Shown in pieces: positions 10,648 through 21,300 of a stretch of DNA of 64,000 nt. The position numbers were made by a program, and so were the translations under genes. Every line of letters begins with the position of its first letter. Position 1 is the stretch's first letter. The notes under the pieces were generated by a model that was given only the letters and a program-made list of their open reading frames with translations, had not been told where the DNA came from and made no database searches. Source of the DNA: Bacteroidales bacterium (lineage in GTDB: Bacteria > Bacteroidota > Bacteroidia > Bacteroidales > UBA932); NCBI GenBank assembly GCA_017519865.1, contig JAFWRQ010000032.1, positions 1 to 64,000 on the forward strand. The letters are read 5' to 3'.

Positions 10648-12882
10648 TTACAGCAGATGGACGCCGACCGTAAGGCCGGCCATCACGATCGACACCATGC
10701 TCATCAGTTTGATGAGGATGTTGAGCGAAGGACCGGATGTGTCCTTAAACGGATCTCCGACCGTATCGCCCACGACGGTGGCGTGATGTGCGTCGGAGTT
10801 CTTGCCTCCGAGGTGTCCTTCCTCGACATATTTCTTGGCATTGTCCCAGGCTCCGCCGGAATTGGCCATGAATACGGCGAGGACGAAGCCGGCGCCGAGG
10901 CCGCCGAAGAGCAGGCCGAGGACGCCCGCGACGCCCAGCACGACTCCGGTCAGGACAGGGACGATGATGGCGATCAGCGAAGGGACGAGCATCTCGTGCT
11001 GGGCGGCCTTGGTGGAGATCTCGACGCAGCGGCGGTAGTCCGGAGTGCCCTCCCCCGTCAGGATGCCCTTGATCTCACGGAACTGCCTGCGGACCTCCAG
11101 AACCATCTTCGATGCGGCGCGGCCGACAGCGTTCATAGTGAGCCCGCAGAACAGGAACGCCATCATGGCGCCGATGAAAACTCCCGAGAGAAGCGCAGGG
11201 TTCATTATGCTGACATTGAACTCGTTAAGCACGTCAAGAATAGAAGCGGAAGCTGCGTCTACGCCGTTTATGAGCGCTCCCGCTGTACGGCCGACGGCAA
11301 TCTTGATCTCTTCGATGTATGAAGCGAGGAGAGCCAGGGCCGTAAGGGCGGCGGAGCCTATGGCGAAGCCCTTGCCCGTGGCGGCCGTGGTGTTGCCGAG
11401 CGCGTCGAGCACGTCGGTGCGCTCGCGCACCTCGGGCTCGAGTTCGGACATCTGGGCATTGCCTCCGGCGTTGTCAGCTATAGGGCCGTAGGCATCGGTA
11501 GCAAGCGTAATACCCAGCGTGCTGAGCATGCCCACGGCAGCGATCGCAACGCCATAGAGGCCCTGCGAGAGGTTTGCAGCCGACATCATGTTCTGCACGT
11601 CAAAGCCGATGGCGAAAAGGTACGAGAGTACGATGGCGCAGACGATGGCTATCACCGGGATGGCCGTGGAGACCATTCCGAGACCCACGCCGCTGATGAT
11701 GACCGTGGCAGGGCCGGTGGCAGCCGACTCGGCAAGCTTCTGGGTAGGGCGGTATGAGTGGGATGTGAAATACTCCGTAGCCTTGCCGATGACCACTCCG
11801 GCGATGAGGCCTGAAAGGACAGAACAGGCCAGATGCCACCAGAGGTTGTCACCGGTCCCGAAGACCATTGCGAGGATGGCGAAGGAAGCCACGCCGCTGA
11901 GGGCGGCGGCGAGGTTGGTGCCGAAACTCATGCTCTTGAGAAGCTGGCTCATGGACGCGCCTTCCTTGGTGCGGACAGTGAATATGGAAACTACCGACAG
12001 GACGACACCTACTGCAGCGATGAGCATCGGGGCGAGGATGGCCTTCATCTGCATTTCCGGCCCGGCGAGGAAAAAAGCCGAGGCGCCCAGAGCCATTGTG
12101 GAAAGGATGGATCCGCAGTAGGACTCGTAGAGGTCCGCGCCCATGCCGGCGACGTCGCCGACGTTGTCTCCGACATTGTCGGCGATAGTCGCAGGGTTGC
12201 GCGGATCGTCCTCCGGCAGGTCGGACTCGACCTTGCCGACGATGTCGGCGCCTACGTCGGCGGCCTTGGTATAGATGCCGCCGCCCACACGTGCGAACAG
12301 GGCCTGAGTCGACGCGCCCATACCGAATGTCAGCATAGTGGTAGTGATGACAACAAGTTTCTGAGCCATTGACGCGTCGCGCACGCATGCATTAAGCACT
12401 ATAAACCATATCGCAATGTCCAGCAGACCCAGGCCGACCACAGTCAGGCCCATCACCGCGCCGGAACGGAACGCTACCTTGAGGCCTGAGTTCAGCGACC
12501 TTCGGGCGGCATTGGCAGTACGGCCGGATGCATAGGTTGCGGTCTTCATCCCTATGAAACCCGCAAGGCCCGAGAAGAAACCACCTGTCAGAAAGGCGAA
12601 CGGGACCCAGGGATTCTGCACCCCGAAGCCGTAGGCCAGGATGGCGAAAAACACGACCAGGATGGCAAATACGATGATCACGACCTTATACTGCTGCCTT
12701 AGATAGGCCATCGCCCCCTCACGTACGAACTGGGCGATGCGGCGCATCGTAGGGGTGCCTTCGTCCTCCCCCTTCATCTGACGGTAGAAGATGCAGGCGA
12801 AAGCCAGGGCGATCACAGAGGCCGCTGGAACGGCATAGAACAGAGGATTCATAAGATGGATAATTGAAGTCAACAATTCCAC
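10648..12882 (-). CDS. hppA: Membrane-bound ion-pumping pyrophosphatase, K+-dependent type
   Basis: Membrane pyrophosphatase of 744 residues that couples pyrophosphate hydrolysis to export of H+ and/or Na+. Substrate-binding motifs are present: DVGADIVGKVE, then DDPRNPATIADNVGDNVGD, and the C-terminal GDTVGDPFKDTSGPS. The potassium determinant reads GNTTAATGKG with Ala500 and Gly503, corresponding to the Ala460/Gly(Ala)463 pair of K+-dependent enzymes; K+-independent enzymes have Lys and Thr there. Whether it pumps Na+, H+ or both cannot be settled by eye. Its -7 element lies at 12893-12900, so the leader is very short. Confidence 0.96.
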   Translation of the reverse strand: MELLTSIIHLMNPLFYAVPAASVIALAFACIFYRQMKGEDEGTPTMRRIAQFVREGAMAYLRQQYKVVIIVFAILVVFFAILAYGFGVQNPWVPFAFLTGGFFSGLAGFIGMKTATYASGRTANAARRSLNSGLKVAFRSGAVMGLTVVGLGLLDIAIWFIVLNACVRDASMAQKLVVITTTMLTFGMGASTQALFARVGGGIYTKAADVGADIVGKVESDLPEDDPRNPATIADNVGDNVGDVAGMGADLYESYCGSILSTMALGASAFFLAGPEMQMKAILAPMLIAAVGVVLSVVSIFTVRTKEGASMSQLLKSMSFGTNLAAALSGVASFAILAMVFGTGDNLWWHLACSVLSGLIAGVVIGKATEYFTSHSYRPTQKLAESAATGPATVIISGVGLGMVSTAIPVIAIVCAIVLSYLFAIGFDVQNMMSAANLSQGLYGVAIAAVGMLSTLGITLATDAYGPIADNAGGNAQMSELEPEVRERTDVLDALGNTTAATGKGFAIGSAALTALALLASYIEEIKIAVGRTAGALINGVDAASASILDVLNEFNVSIMNPALLSGVFIGAMMAFLFCGLTMNAVGRAASKMVLEVRRQFREIKGILTGEGTPDYRRCVEISTKAAQHEMLVPSLIAIIVPVLTGVVLGVAGVLGLLFGGLGAGFVLAVFMANSGGAWDNAKKYVEEGHLGGKNSDAHHATVVGDTVGDPFKDTSGPSLNILIKLMSMVSIVMAGLTVGVHLL

Positions 12883-12892
12883 TAAAACGTTA

Positions 12893-12900
12893 CAAATATA
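12893..12900 (-). promoter_or_regulatory. -7 promoter element for hppA
   Basis: TATATTTG on the minus strand matches TAnnTTTG exactly, 10 bases upstream of the hppA ATG at 12882. No convincing -33 TTTG at the expected distance. Confidence 0.45.
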
Positions 12901-12951
12901 ACAATTCTCAAATAAAACAAGCCATAATCAAAGGGTTTCGGGATAAATTCT

Positions 12952-12959
12952 TATATTTG
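12952..12959 (+). promoter_or_regulatory. -7 promoter element for tRNA-Arg
   Basis: TATATTTG matches TAnnTTTG exactly and lies 34 bases before the mature 5' end of the tRNA, leaving a short 5' trailer for RNase P removal. Confidence 0.45.
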
Positions 12960-12993
12960 CAGTCCGTTCAGCAACAATGCTGAAACGAGGGAC

Positions 12994-13067
12994 GGTTCCG
13001 TAGCTCAGCTGGATAGAGCAACAGCCTTCTAAGCTGTGGGTCCGGGGTTCGAATCCCCGCGGAATCA
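12994..13067 (+). tRNA. tRNA-Arg (anticodon TCT)
   Basis: All four arms fold: acceptor GGTTCCG/CGGAATC with one G-U pair, D arm GCTC/GAGC, anticodon arm ACAGC/GCTGT with loop CTTCTAA giving anticodon TCT (reads AGA), and T arm CGGGG/CCCCG with loop TTCGAAT. The discriminator base is A and the 3' CCA is not encoded. Length is 74 bases. Confidence 0.97.
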
Positions 13068-13077
13068 CTCCGGACAA

Positions 13078-13110
13078 AAAGGGGGAGGCTCCATCGAGCC
13101 TCCCCCCTTT
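13078..13110. terminator. Bidirectional terminator between tRNA-Arg and susD
   Basis: A GC-rich hairpin (GGGGGAGGCTC paired with GAGCCTCCCCC, 6-base loop) is flanked by an A run on the left and a short T run on the right. It can therefore end both the tRNA transcript (+) and the susCD transcript (-), whose last codon is at 13137. Confidence 0.88.
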
Positions 13111-13136
13111 CCACATTATTACTAAACATTATCACT

Positions 13137-15071
13137 CTATTCCGTCGGATAGCCCGGGTTCTGGTAGGCGGCACGCTCTTCAGCCGTCATTTCCATTCCG
13201 TTGAGCTGGCCCTGTGGAATAGGGAAGAGATACATATATGGCTCGATGGTGCGGGTGTACGTCTTCGGCGTATGGTCTCCCCAAGTGGAACCGCTGATGG
13301 TATATGAACCGGCACGCTGTGCCCAGGTCTGGGTGCGTGCGAGGTCGAACCAGCGGAATCCTTCACCGTAGAATTCGCGCATGCGCTCATCGAGAATGTA
13401 ATCGAGGGTTATGGTGGCCGGAGTGTCTGCCTCAAGGTCTGCGCTGAAGTCAGCCACATAGGCGGCACGCTCGCTCTGCTTGTATGTCCACTTGCCGGCA
13501 CGCTTGCGGAGCACCAGGATATTGTTCCTCGCCTTGGTGTTGTCGCCGAGCTTGAATGCGGCTTCGGCGGCAGTCAGGTAAAAGTCGGAGAACTTGAGTA
13601 TCGCATACGGACGGGTGCTTCCTGCATTCGGGGAACCGAGTTCGGAGTCGATCTTGTAATCGGTGCGGTAGCAGCCAAGTTTCCAGAGGGCCGGATAGAC
13701 GATGCGGCTGAAGCCGTTCAGGTCGAAGACGTAGTCGGCACGGCCGGGTACGGTACCTGCTCCTACATTGGCTCCGTCGGCATTGCTCTGCTTGTTCGGA
13801 TAGGTGATGTCGTCAAGGACCTCCGGGATGAAGGAGATCACGCGGCCTCCCTTGGGAATCTCCAGTCCGTTGGCACCGACAACGCTCTCGGCCTTGATGC
13901 CGGCCTTTTCCCAGTTGCCGTAGTAGGCAGTGGAGAAAGTACCTTCGAAACGGGAATCCTTGGTGATATCCTGACTGGTGAAGACCTTGATGGCCTCGTG
14001 GGTCGGAGCCATACGGGTCCAGGGACGTCCGATCTCCTGGCAGGCCTCGCGCTGTATACAGCCGACGCCGTTGATATTCACGGTACCGTGGTTCCAGTTG
14101 ATCATCCAGCCGGAGAAATTGTCCGGAGCGCCGCCACCGCCGTAGCCGAGGTCGCCGGCGTTGTACTGCGCGCTCTTCTCGGTGTGGTCGGCATAGAGCA
14201 TGATCTCCTTGTTGCGGTCGTTTTTGGCCAGATTGACGTCGCGGTAGGTCTCCATAAGTCCGTAGGGGCCGGGATTCGCGATAGCGGTCTCGCAAAGGGC
14301 GAGGGACTGCTGGAAATACCAGTTGGCATCGTGGCCGTCAAGGTCCTTGCGGTCGGTGGCAGGATAAGTCGGGATCTGTCCCGGATTCTGGAGCCACCAT
14401 CCGAAGGTCAGGTATGCCTTGGCGAGCACCAGGCGGGCGACGTTCTTGGTAAGGGTTCCGGTGAGGCGGGCGTTGTCAGGCAGGTCCTTCACTGCATCGT
14501 TCAGGTCCGCGAAGATGGCCTGGTAAACCTCGGGGACTGTATTGCGCACGGAAGTGCGCGAAGGCGTGCTGTTGAAAGCAAGTTTTCCGGATCCGAGGTC
14601 GAGCGGGACTCCGCCGAAAGTCTGGACGAGCTGGAAATAATAGTAGCCGCGGAAGAACTTGGCCTCGGCGATGAGGGCCGGGGAAAGGCCTACCGCCTCA
14701 GCGTTCTCGACGATGCCGCTGGCGGTGTTGATGTAAGGAAATACCGTTCCCCACAAAACATCGCTGCGCGCAGTATCGGCATTGATGGTACCGACGCCCG
14801 ACCTGTCGGCATCCTTGAAGTTGCCGTCGGCGGACTGGCCGTAGGTGGCTTCATCCGTACCGGTGGTGAGACTGTTGTAATAGTACGCCTGGCCATAGAA
14901 ATAGCGCAGGGAAGCGTACAGGGAGGTCAGACCGCCTTCCACACCGGCCTCGGTCGTGAAGAAGCCCGGCTCGAAGAAGGTTCTCGGCTGCTCTTCGAGG
15001 ACCTTGGAGCAGGAGACGGAAAGCGTCATGGCGGCAACGGCCGCGGCGAGGATATATGTCAACTTTTTCAT
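13137..15071 (-). CDS. RagB/SusD-family glycan-binding outer-membrane lipoprotein
   Basis: SusD-like protein, 644 residues. The lipoprotein signal peptide has its lipobox at LSVSC (Cys21). The protein has the family's TPR-rich architecture, with AEAKFFRGYYYFQLVQTFGG, the hallmark SusD segment, and a C-terminal region reading LDYILDERMREFYGEGFRWFDLART, which is near-diagnostic. It forms the lid over the SusC-like transporter and binds oligosaccharide at the cell surface. The gene lies 12 bases downstream of the susC homologue and is co-transcribed with it. The bound glycan is probably the xylan-type substrate suggested by the neighbouring GH115. Confidence 0.96.
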   Translation of the reverse strand: MKKLTYILAAAVAAMTLSVSCSKVLEEQPRTFFEPGFFTTEAGVEGGLTSLYASLRYFYGQAYYYNSLTTGTDEATYGQSADGNFKDADRSGVGTINADTARSDVLWGTVFPYINTASGIVENAEAVGLSPALIAEAKFFRGYYYFQLVQTFGGVPLDLGSGKLAFNSTPSRTSVRNTVPEVYQAIFADLNDAVKDLPDNARLTGTLTKNVARLVLAKAYLTFGWWLQNPGQIPTYPATDRKDLDGHDANWYFQQSLALCETAIANPGPYGLMETYRDVNLAKNDRNKEIMLYADHTEKSAQYNAGDLGYGGGGAPDNFSGWMINWNHGTVNINGVGCIQREACQEIGRPWTRMAPTHEAIKVFTSQDITKDSRFEGTFSTAYYGNWEKAGIKAESVVGANGLEIPKGGRVISFIPEVLDDITYPNKQSNADGANVGAGTVPGRADYVFDLNGFSRIVYPALWKLGCYRTDYKIDSELGSPNAGSTRPYAILKFSDFYLTAAEAAFKLGDNTKARNNILVLRKRAGKWTYKQSERAAYVADFSADLEADTPATITLDYILDERMREFYGEGFRWFDLARTQTWAQRAGSYTISGSTWGDHTPKTYTRTIEPYMYLFPIPQGQLNGMEMTAEERAAYQNPGYPTE

Positions 15072-15083
15072 ATTCGATTCCGA

Positions 15084-18000
15084 TTAGAAGGTGATATTGA
15101 CACCGATGAGGTAGTTGCGGGTGTTCGGCGTGTTGGTGCCGATGACTTTCTGGCGATAGAGGTAACCGGCGGAAGCCTGGTTCTCGTTACCGCGGGAGTT
15201 AGGTTCCGGATCGAGGCCGGTCTCCCTGTGGAACTGGGAGAAGAAGACGAACGGGTTCTGGGCGGTCGCATAGATGCGGAACCTGTCGACTCCGGCGCGC
15301 CTGAGGAAGCCGGTCCTATCGAAGTTGTAGCCCAGGGTGATGGCAGCGACCTTAAGGTATGAGCCATTGAAATAGCCGATTGTGGAGCCGTATTTGGGGT
15401 TGTCGCCGCTGATGAGGCCTCCGGCGCGGGGATAGCGGGCGCCGGTGTTGGTCGGAGTCCAATAGTCCAGGTCGATCTGGCCGCGACGGCCGGTCATCAT
15501 GTTGAGATAGCCGCTCGGGGTGTGGAGGGTGGAGATGAGGATACCGCCGTTCTGGAAGTTGCCTATGACGCTGAGGTCGAGGTTCCTCCACTGGACACGC
15601 GTGTTGAAGCCGCCGAGGAAGTTGGGGTCGGCGTTAATCGGGACCTGGTCGTTGCTGTCGATGGCACGGACAGGCTTGCCGTCCTTGTATTCACCGTGAT
15701 ACTTGACCTTGATGTCACCGGGCTGGGCACCCGGCTCGAGGATACTCATGAGGTCTTCCTCTCCGGCCTGCCACAGGCCGTCATACTCATAGTCATAGAG
15801 GGAGTTGATGGGCATTCCCACGAACCAGCGGTTGTCGAGGTCCTCGTCCTGTCCGGAAGCAAGGGAGACGAGCTTGTTGCGGTTAGCATAGATATTGATG
15901 CCGGCATCCCACCTCCAGTCGTTCCTGTCAAGAAGGGTCGCGTTCAGGGAGAACTCGACACCCTGGTTCTGCGTACTGCCGATATTAGCCATGTAACTGC
16001 CCACACCTGCGGTGGACGGGAGATTCATGTTCAGGAGAATGTCATGCGTGCTCTGGCGGTAGAGTTCCAGGGTACCGGTCAGACGGCCGGCGAGGAAGCC
16101 GAAATCGATACCGAGGTTCCAGGTATTGGAATACTCCCAGCCAAGTTCGGTATTCGGCAGCGTGGACACGAAATAACCGGTGGCATATGTGTCGGCGAAA
16201 TTGTACGGGCGGGTACCCAGGGAACCGAGGGTCTGGTAAGGGTTGATGGACTGGTTGGAGGTCTCACCATAACCGAGACGGACCTTGAGTTCGTCCAGCC
16301 AGCCGCGGGTTCCGTCCATGAAAGACTCGTTGTGGACGTTCCAACCGGCGGAGACGGCCGGATAGGTGTGCCACTGGTGACCCTTGGCCAGACGCGAGGA
16401 GGCATCGGAGCGGACAGCTGCGGACAGCATATAGCGGTCGTCGAAACTGTACATGATACGTCCCATGTAAGAAAGGAGACCTGCCTGCCAGTAATTGGAG
16501 GCATTCGGGCTTACGGTAATGTCCTCGGCAAGGGCCTGGCCCAGGTTGTAGTACAGGAACTGCTCGTTTGGTATGTTGCGTGCGGAGAGACCGTTCTGGA
16601 TGTAGGTGGTCTGCTCGGCGGAGTACATCGCGACGGCATTGAGATGATGCTTTTCTGCGAAAGTACGGTCATAGGTAAGCAGGCTTTCGAGCGTCCAGTT
16701 CTTGTTTTCATTCTGTCCTATGCCACCGTTGTTGGGGTTCGCGACGTTGAAGCTGTTCACACCCTTTCCGGTGAAATTACCGCTCTTGTTGGAGCGATAG
16801 TTCAGACCGACGGTCTGCTTGAAGGACAGTCCCTCGATCCAGGGAGCGCGGAGTTCGACGTAGCCGGTATTATAGGATCCGAATCCGAAGCTTTCGCTGA
16901 CCCACTTGTCCGCGACATCCTCGATATTCCTGCGCGTAGGGAGCCAGACGTCGTCCAAAGGCATGCTGGCGCGTACGAGGTTGGAGCCGTCGGCCGCTGT
17001 GGGGCTCAGTATCGGGGTAAGCTGGAGGATACCGTACAGGCCGATCTGGTTGCCGTGACTCCTATTGTAATTGGTATTGGTGGAGAATCCGATCTTGAGC
17101 CAGTCGCGGAGGGTCTGGTCAAGGCTACCGCTCAGGGAAACGCGGTCGTAGTCCTGGGTCGGGACAACGGCTTCATCCTTATAATAAGAGACACCGAAAC
17201 GGTAGCTGCCTTTCATGGTACCGCCCACCACGCTGAGTTCGTGGTTACGGGTTATACCTGTCCGGTAGAAGAGGTCCTGCCAATCGGTATCGGTAGCATC
17301 GTCCTCATAGCCAAGCTTGTTGGTGAACTTGCCCGCAGCCTTGCGCATCTCGACATAGCGGGGTCCGTCCATCATCGGGTACTTGATGGCCTTCTTGAAA
17401 CTCACATAATTGTTGAAAGTCACTTTCGGGGCCTGTCCCACAACACCTTTATAAGTGGTGATGAGTATAACGCCGTTGGCACCGCGGGAACCGTAGATGG
17501 CGGTCGAGGAAGCATCTTTCAGGATATCCATGCTCTTGATGTCGCCCGTAGCAATGTCCGAGAGGGAACCCATGAAGGGAACACCGTCAAGGACGATGAG
17601 CGGATTGTTGTCGGCAGAGAGGGAACGCTCACCACGGATGCGGATCTCCATGCTCGCACCCGGCTTGGAGTTCGTCTGGGTCATCTGGACACCGGCGACA
17701 CGGCCATTGAGGGAACGGGTGAAATCGCCGCTTGCAAGTTCGCGGAGATTATCACCGCCCAGGGAGGCGATGGAACCCGTGACGTCAGCCTTGCGGGCTG
17801 AGCCATAACCGATGACGACGAGCGCGTCCAGAGCCTGGGCGTCGCTGTCAAGGATGACATTGATGGTGGTCCGGCCTTGTACGGAAATACGCTGGGAGGC
17901 ATAGCCCATGCAGGCCACCTCCAGAGTCGCATCCGCCGGAGCAACTAGTGAATAGGTACCGTCAACATCCGTCACGGCGCCGTTCGTGGTGTTCACGACG

Positions 18001-18140
18001 AGGACGGATGCTCCGATGACGGGCTCTCCGGTCGCGTCGGTCACTGTACCCTTGACGGTTACGTTCTGGGCAAAGGCAGAGAACGATACCGCGATGGCGA
18101 GGCCAAGGGCAAGGAACGTTTTTTTGAGGATAAAATGCAT
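15084..18140 (-). CDS. SusC/RagA-family TonB-dependent outer-membrane transporter
   Basis: TonB-dependent transporter of 1018 residues that imports oligosaccharides together with the SusD partner. Order of parts: signal peptide ending SAFAQ, carboxypeptidase-regulatory-like domain (VKGTVTDATGEPVIGASV, residues about 28-110), the SusC-type TonB box/plug junction LDALVVIGYGSARKADVTGS, plug motif SRGANGVILITT, then a long beta-barrel ending in an aromatic C-terminal strand (NYLIGVNITF). The length is typical of SusC proteins without an extra N-terminal signalling (STN) domain, so control is expected through the divergent hybrid regulator rather than an anti-sigma factor. Confidence 0.97.
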   Translation of the reverse strand: MHFILKKTFLALGLAIAVSFSAFAQNVTVKGTVTDATGEPVIGASVLVVNTTNGAVTDVDGTYSLVAPADATLEVACMGYASQRISVQGRTTINVILDSDAQALDALVVIGYGSARKADVTGSIASLGGDNLRELASGDFTRSLNGRVAGVQMTQTNSKPGASMEIRIRGERSLSADNNPLIVLDGVPFMGSLSDIATGDIKSMDILKDASSTAIYGSRGANGVILITTYKGVVGQAPKVTFNNYVSFKKAIKYPMMDGPRYVEMRKAAGKFTNKLGYEDDATDTDWQDLFYRTGITRNHELSVVGGTMKGSYRFGVSYYKDEAVVPTQDYDRVSLSGSLDQTLRDWLKIGFSTNTNYNRSHGNQIGLYGILQLTPILSPTAADGSNLVRASMPLDDVWLPTRRNIEDVADKWVSESFGFGSYNTGYVELRAPWIEGLSFKQTVGLNYRSNKSGNFTGKGVNSFNVANPNNGGIGQNENKNWTLESLLTYDRTFAEKHHLNAVAMYSAEQTTYIQNGLSARNIPNEQFLYYNLGQALAEDITVSPNASNYWQAGLLSYMGRIMYSFDDRYMLSAAVRSDASSRLAKGHQWHTYPAVSAGWNVHNESFMDGTRGWLDELKVRLGYGETSNQSINPYQTLGSLGTRPYNFADTYATGYFVSTLPNTELGWEYSNTWNLGIDFGFLAGRLTGTLELYRQSTHDILLNMNLPSTAGVGSYMANIGSTQNQGVEFSLNATLLDRNDWRWDAGINIYANRNKLVSLASGQDEDLDNRWFVGMPINSLYDYEYDGLWQAGEEDLMSILEPGAQPGDIKVKYHGEYKDGKPVRAIDSNDQVPINADPNFLGGFNTRVQWRNLDLSVIGNFQNGGILISTLHTPSGYLNMMTGRRGQIDLDYWTPTNTGARYPRAGGLISGDNPKYGSTIGYFNGSYLKVAAITLGYNFDRTGFLRRAGVDRFRIYATAQNPFVFFSQFHRETGLDPEPNSRGNENQASAGYLYRQKVIGTNTPNTRNYLIGVNITF

Positions 18141-18187
18141 AATTGATTATGAATTGGTTTAACAGAAGTCATTATTATCTCCTGCTA

Positions 18188-18195
18188 CAAATTTA
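18188..18195 (-). promoter_or_regulatory. -7 promoter element for the susC-susD operon
   Basis: TAAATTTG on the minus strand matches TAnnTTTG, 47 bases upstream of the susC ATG. It lies in the 198-base intergenic region between susC and the divergent hybrid regulator, where the regulator's own binding site would also be expected. No clear repeat was identified there. Confidence 0.45.
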
Positions 18196-18311
18196 CCGGA
18201 ATCCTTGACGATGCACATATACGGATGTAACAGAGTTTATAGGTTTTATTCCATAAGGGTAAAACAACCTGCATTTTTACAGTTTTGTACCCATTTATCT
18301 CTGAAAAAGTG

Positions 18312-18319
18312 TATTTTTG
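18312..18319 (+). promoter_or_regulatory. -7 promoter element for the hybrid two-component regulator
   Basis: TATTTTTG matches TAnnTTTG. It lies 19 bases before the ATG at 18339. A TTTG at 18284-18287 could serve as the -33 box, but the 24-base gap is longer than the usual ~20. Confidence 0.45.
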
Positions 18320-18338
18320 TTACCAAACACCGAAAATA

Positions 18339-21300
18339 ATGCGAAGAATATACCTTATCACCTTAATCCTTCTCGCAGATTTGTTACCTGTATGTGCACA
18401 GACCGCGAGACTCTTCTCTCCCGAAAACGGGCTCGTGAGCTCACAGGTCAACCAGATCCGGCAGGACCGTTCCGGCCTCATGTGGATCTGCTCCGAAGGA
18501 GGACTCATACAGTTCGACGGAATGGGATTCGAGCTGTTCCGTCACGACAGGAGCGTTCCCTACTCGATTCCCGGCGACTCCGTCCACGACCTATGCGAAG
18601 ACATCTACGGAACCAAGTGGGTTGGCACGGCTTCCGGACTCACCGTTTTCGATTCCGACCACAACACCTTTCGGACCTTCGACCTGAAGGACAGCCGGAT
18701 GCCTGCTTCGGACCAGTATATAAGCCAGCTGCTGGAAGTGCCCGGACGGGTGAACGGAAGCCGGCTCTACGTGTGTACGGGCGGGTACGGCATATATGTC
18801 ATAGACACCGAATCACTGCAACTCATAGACGAAGCACGCGAAGAGCTTTACAACAGTCTGTCAGTAGAGTACATCAGGGCTATCCTCCTGGACACTTCCC
18901 GGCATCTGTGGCTGGCACAGGAGGGTGACACCGGTATTGTCGTTCTGGATGCAGATTCGCTTGAACCGGCTTCCGACATCGGTTGGACTCCAGACCTCGA
19001 CAGCATCATCCATAAAGTGCGCGTCACCGCCTTCTGCGAGGATCCCTTGACCGGGAACGTCCTCATAGGAACTGCAGCCCACGGAATCCTGATATATGAC
19101 GCGGGTGCAAGGAAGATCCGCCGGGTCCGGGACAGGTTGGGACAGCGTCTGGTCGTAGCCACCTGCCTGTACAACCCCCTGGATGAGGACGGGAGCATAC
19201 GCACTTTCCTCATAGGTGATGAAAACGCGGGGCTGTACGCTATGGACACTGCCACGGAGAGCATATTCCCGGCCATGCTTCCAAGCGTCAGACAGGATAT
19301 CGAGGACAAGAAATGCACCATCCTCGCCACCGACCAGCAGGGCAATCTGTGGATGGGCCTTTACCAGACAGGCGTCATGCTCGTACCCCGGTCGATGTTC
19401 GGATTCAGTTATACCCCCTTCAGTGTCAAAGGGAAACCGGGCGAAAACAGCGCTTGCATCCTGTCGGTATATGATGACACCGAATCCGACCGGCTTTGGG
19501 TTGCGACAGACGGGGCCGGACTGTTCTGCCGGGAAGGCCGGGCTCCGGTAAAGAACTATAACAGGGACAATTCCGGCCTGACCAACAACGCAGTCATGGC
19601 CCTCACCATGGACCGCAGGGGAACGCTCTGGATAGGGACCTACCTGGACGGACTGTTCTATATGGAAAAGGGAGGAACCATCAAACCCTTCCCGGAACAG
19701 TCGAAGATAGGGACTGAAAGGATACGCACGCTCGCATACGACCGGGACCGGGACCTCCTGTATGTCGGCACATACGGCGCGGGAATGGCTACTGTCGATC
19801 CCGCCCGGAAGACGGTGGACAGAGTGGTGGTCAACGAGGACAACAAATGGGTGAGTTCACTCTTCATAGACCCCCTGAAGCGCCTTTGGATCGGGACCTA
19901 CAACGGACCCGAGGTATATGACGTGGATTCCGGGTCGCTGAGCCAATACAACATATTGCCCGATGGCACAAGGTTCAGGGTCTATGCGATCTCGGGCGAA
20001 GAGGACGGGACGATGTGGTTCGGTACGGGTGACGGCCTTTTCAGAGTAAGCGCCAACGGGCGGGAAACGCAGCAGTTCACCGAACGCGACGGCCTTGCCA
20101 ACAACCTCGTCCGTGACATCCTCTGCCTCCCGTCCGGAGAGGTATGGATATCCACGGCCAACGGATTGTCACGATACTCCCCCGAAGACGCTTCATTCAC
20201 GAATTATCACGCCTCAGACGGCCTGCAGGGCAATGAGTTCCGCTCCGGCGCCGCGTTCAAGACAGCGGCCGGGCGGTTGTATTTCGGCGGCCCGAACGGC
20301 CTTACGATGTTCAATCCGCTCCTCATGGACAGGACCGTACACCCTGTCCCACAGGTGCGGCTTTCAAAATTGAACGTCCTGGACAGCGAAATCCGCTACG
20401 ACCCGGAACTCGGGAAGGAAAACCTGATCGACAAGCACATCTCGGAGGCTACACTGATCGACATCCCATACGGAGTCGATATCTTCTCGCTGGAGTTCTC
20501 CGTTCCGGAATACACCAACCCCCAACGTATCGTCTACACCTACTCCCTGCTCGATTTCGATTCGGACTGGAAGACGGCCCCGTCCGACCGTCGCTCCGCC
20601 ACCTATACCAACGTCCCTCCGGGAAAATACCGCTTCGTGGTGCGGGCTTATTTCGAAGGGGCGCCGGAGCAATTCTCCGAATGCGGGATAGATATAAGGA
20701 TCCACAGGCCCTGGTACTTGAAGACGTGGGCATGGCTGCTGTATGTCTGCCTCGCCGCAGCGGGAGCGATGGCCATTTACCGGGCGGTCCGCCGCCGCCA
20801 GATCCGCAAGGAAGAGAAGAAGGAAGCCGAACTCAAGGAACTACGGCTCGGCCTGTTCACGAATCTCACCCACGAGATCAGGACCCCCCTGTCCCTCGTC
20901 ATGGACCCGCTCCGGACCTTCCGGGAGAACGAGCCGGATCCCGACAGGAAGGACACCTACAACCTCATGTACAGGAACTGCCTGCGTATAAACCGTCTTG
21001 TCAACCAGCTCATGGATATCCGCAAGATCGACGCAGGTCAGATGCCGATGCACTTCCGCCAAACCGACATCGTCTACTTCATCAAGGATATAATGCAATC
21101 CTTCCTGACCCTGGCGCGGAGCAAACGGGTGAACTTCAGCATCCAGTCCGACAACCCGGAGGAGACACTCTGGATAGACCAGGGCAACTTCGACAAGGTT
21201 GTTTACAACATCCTGTCCAACGCTTTCAAGCACACTCCGGACGGAGGCCGCGTACAGATAAAGGTATCACGGCCCACGCCTAACAACGGGATCCTCGCAT

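Noticed and set aside
15522..17801. A 759-codon plus-strand open frame antisense to susC
   Set aside because: Shadow of the susC coding sequence; repetitive Val/Gly/Glu-rich translation and no motif.
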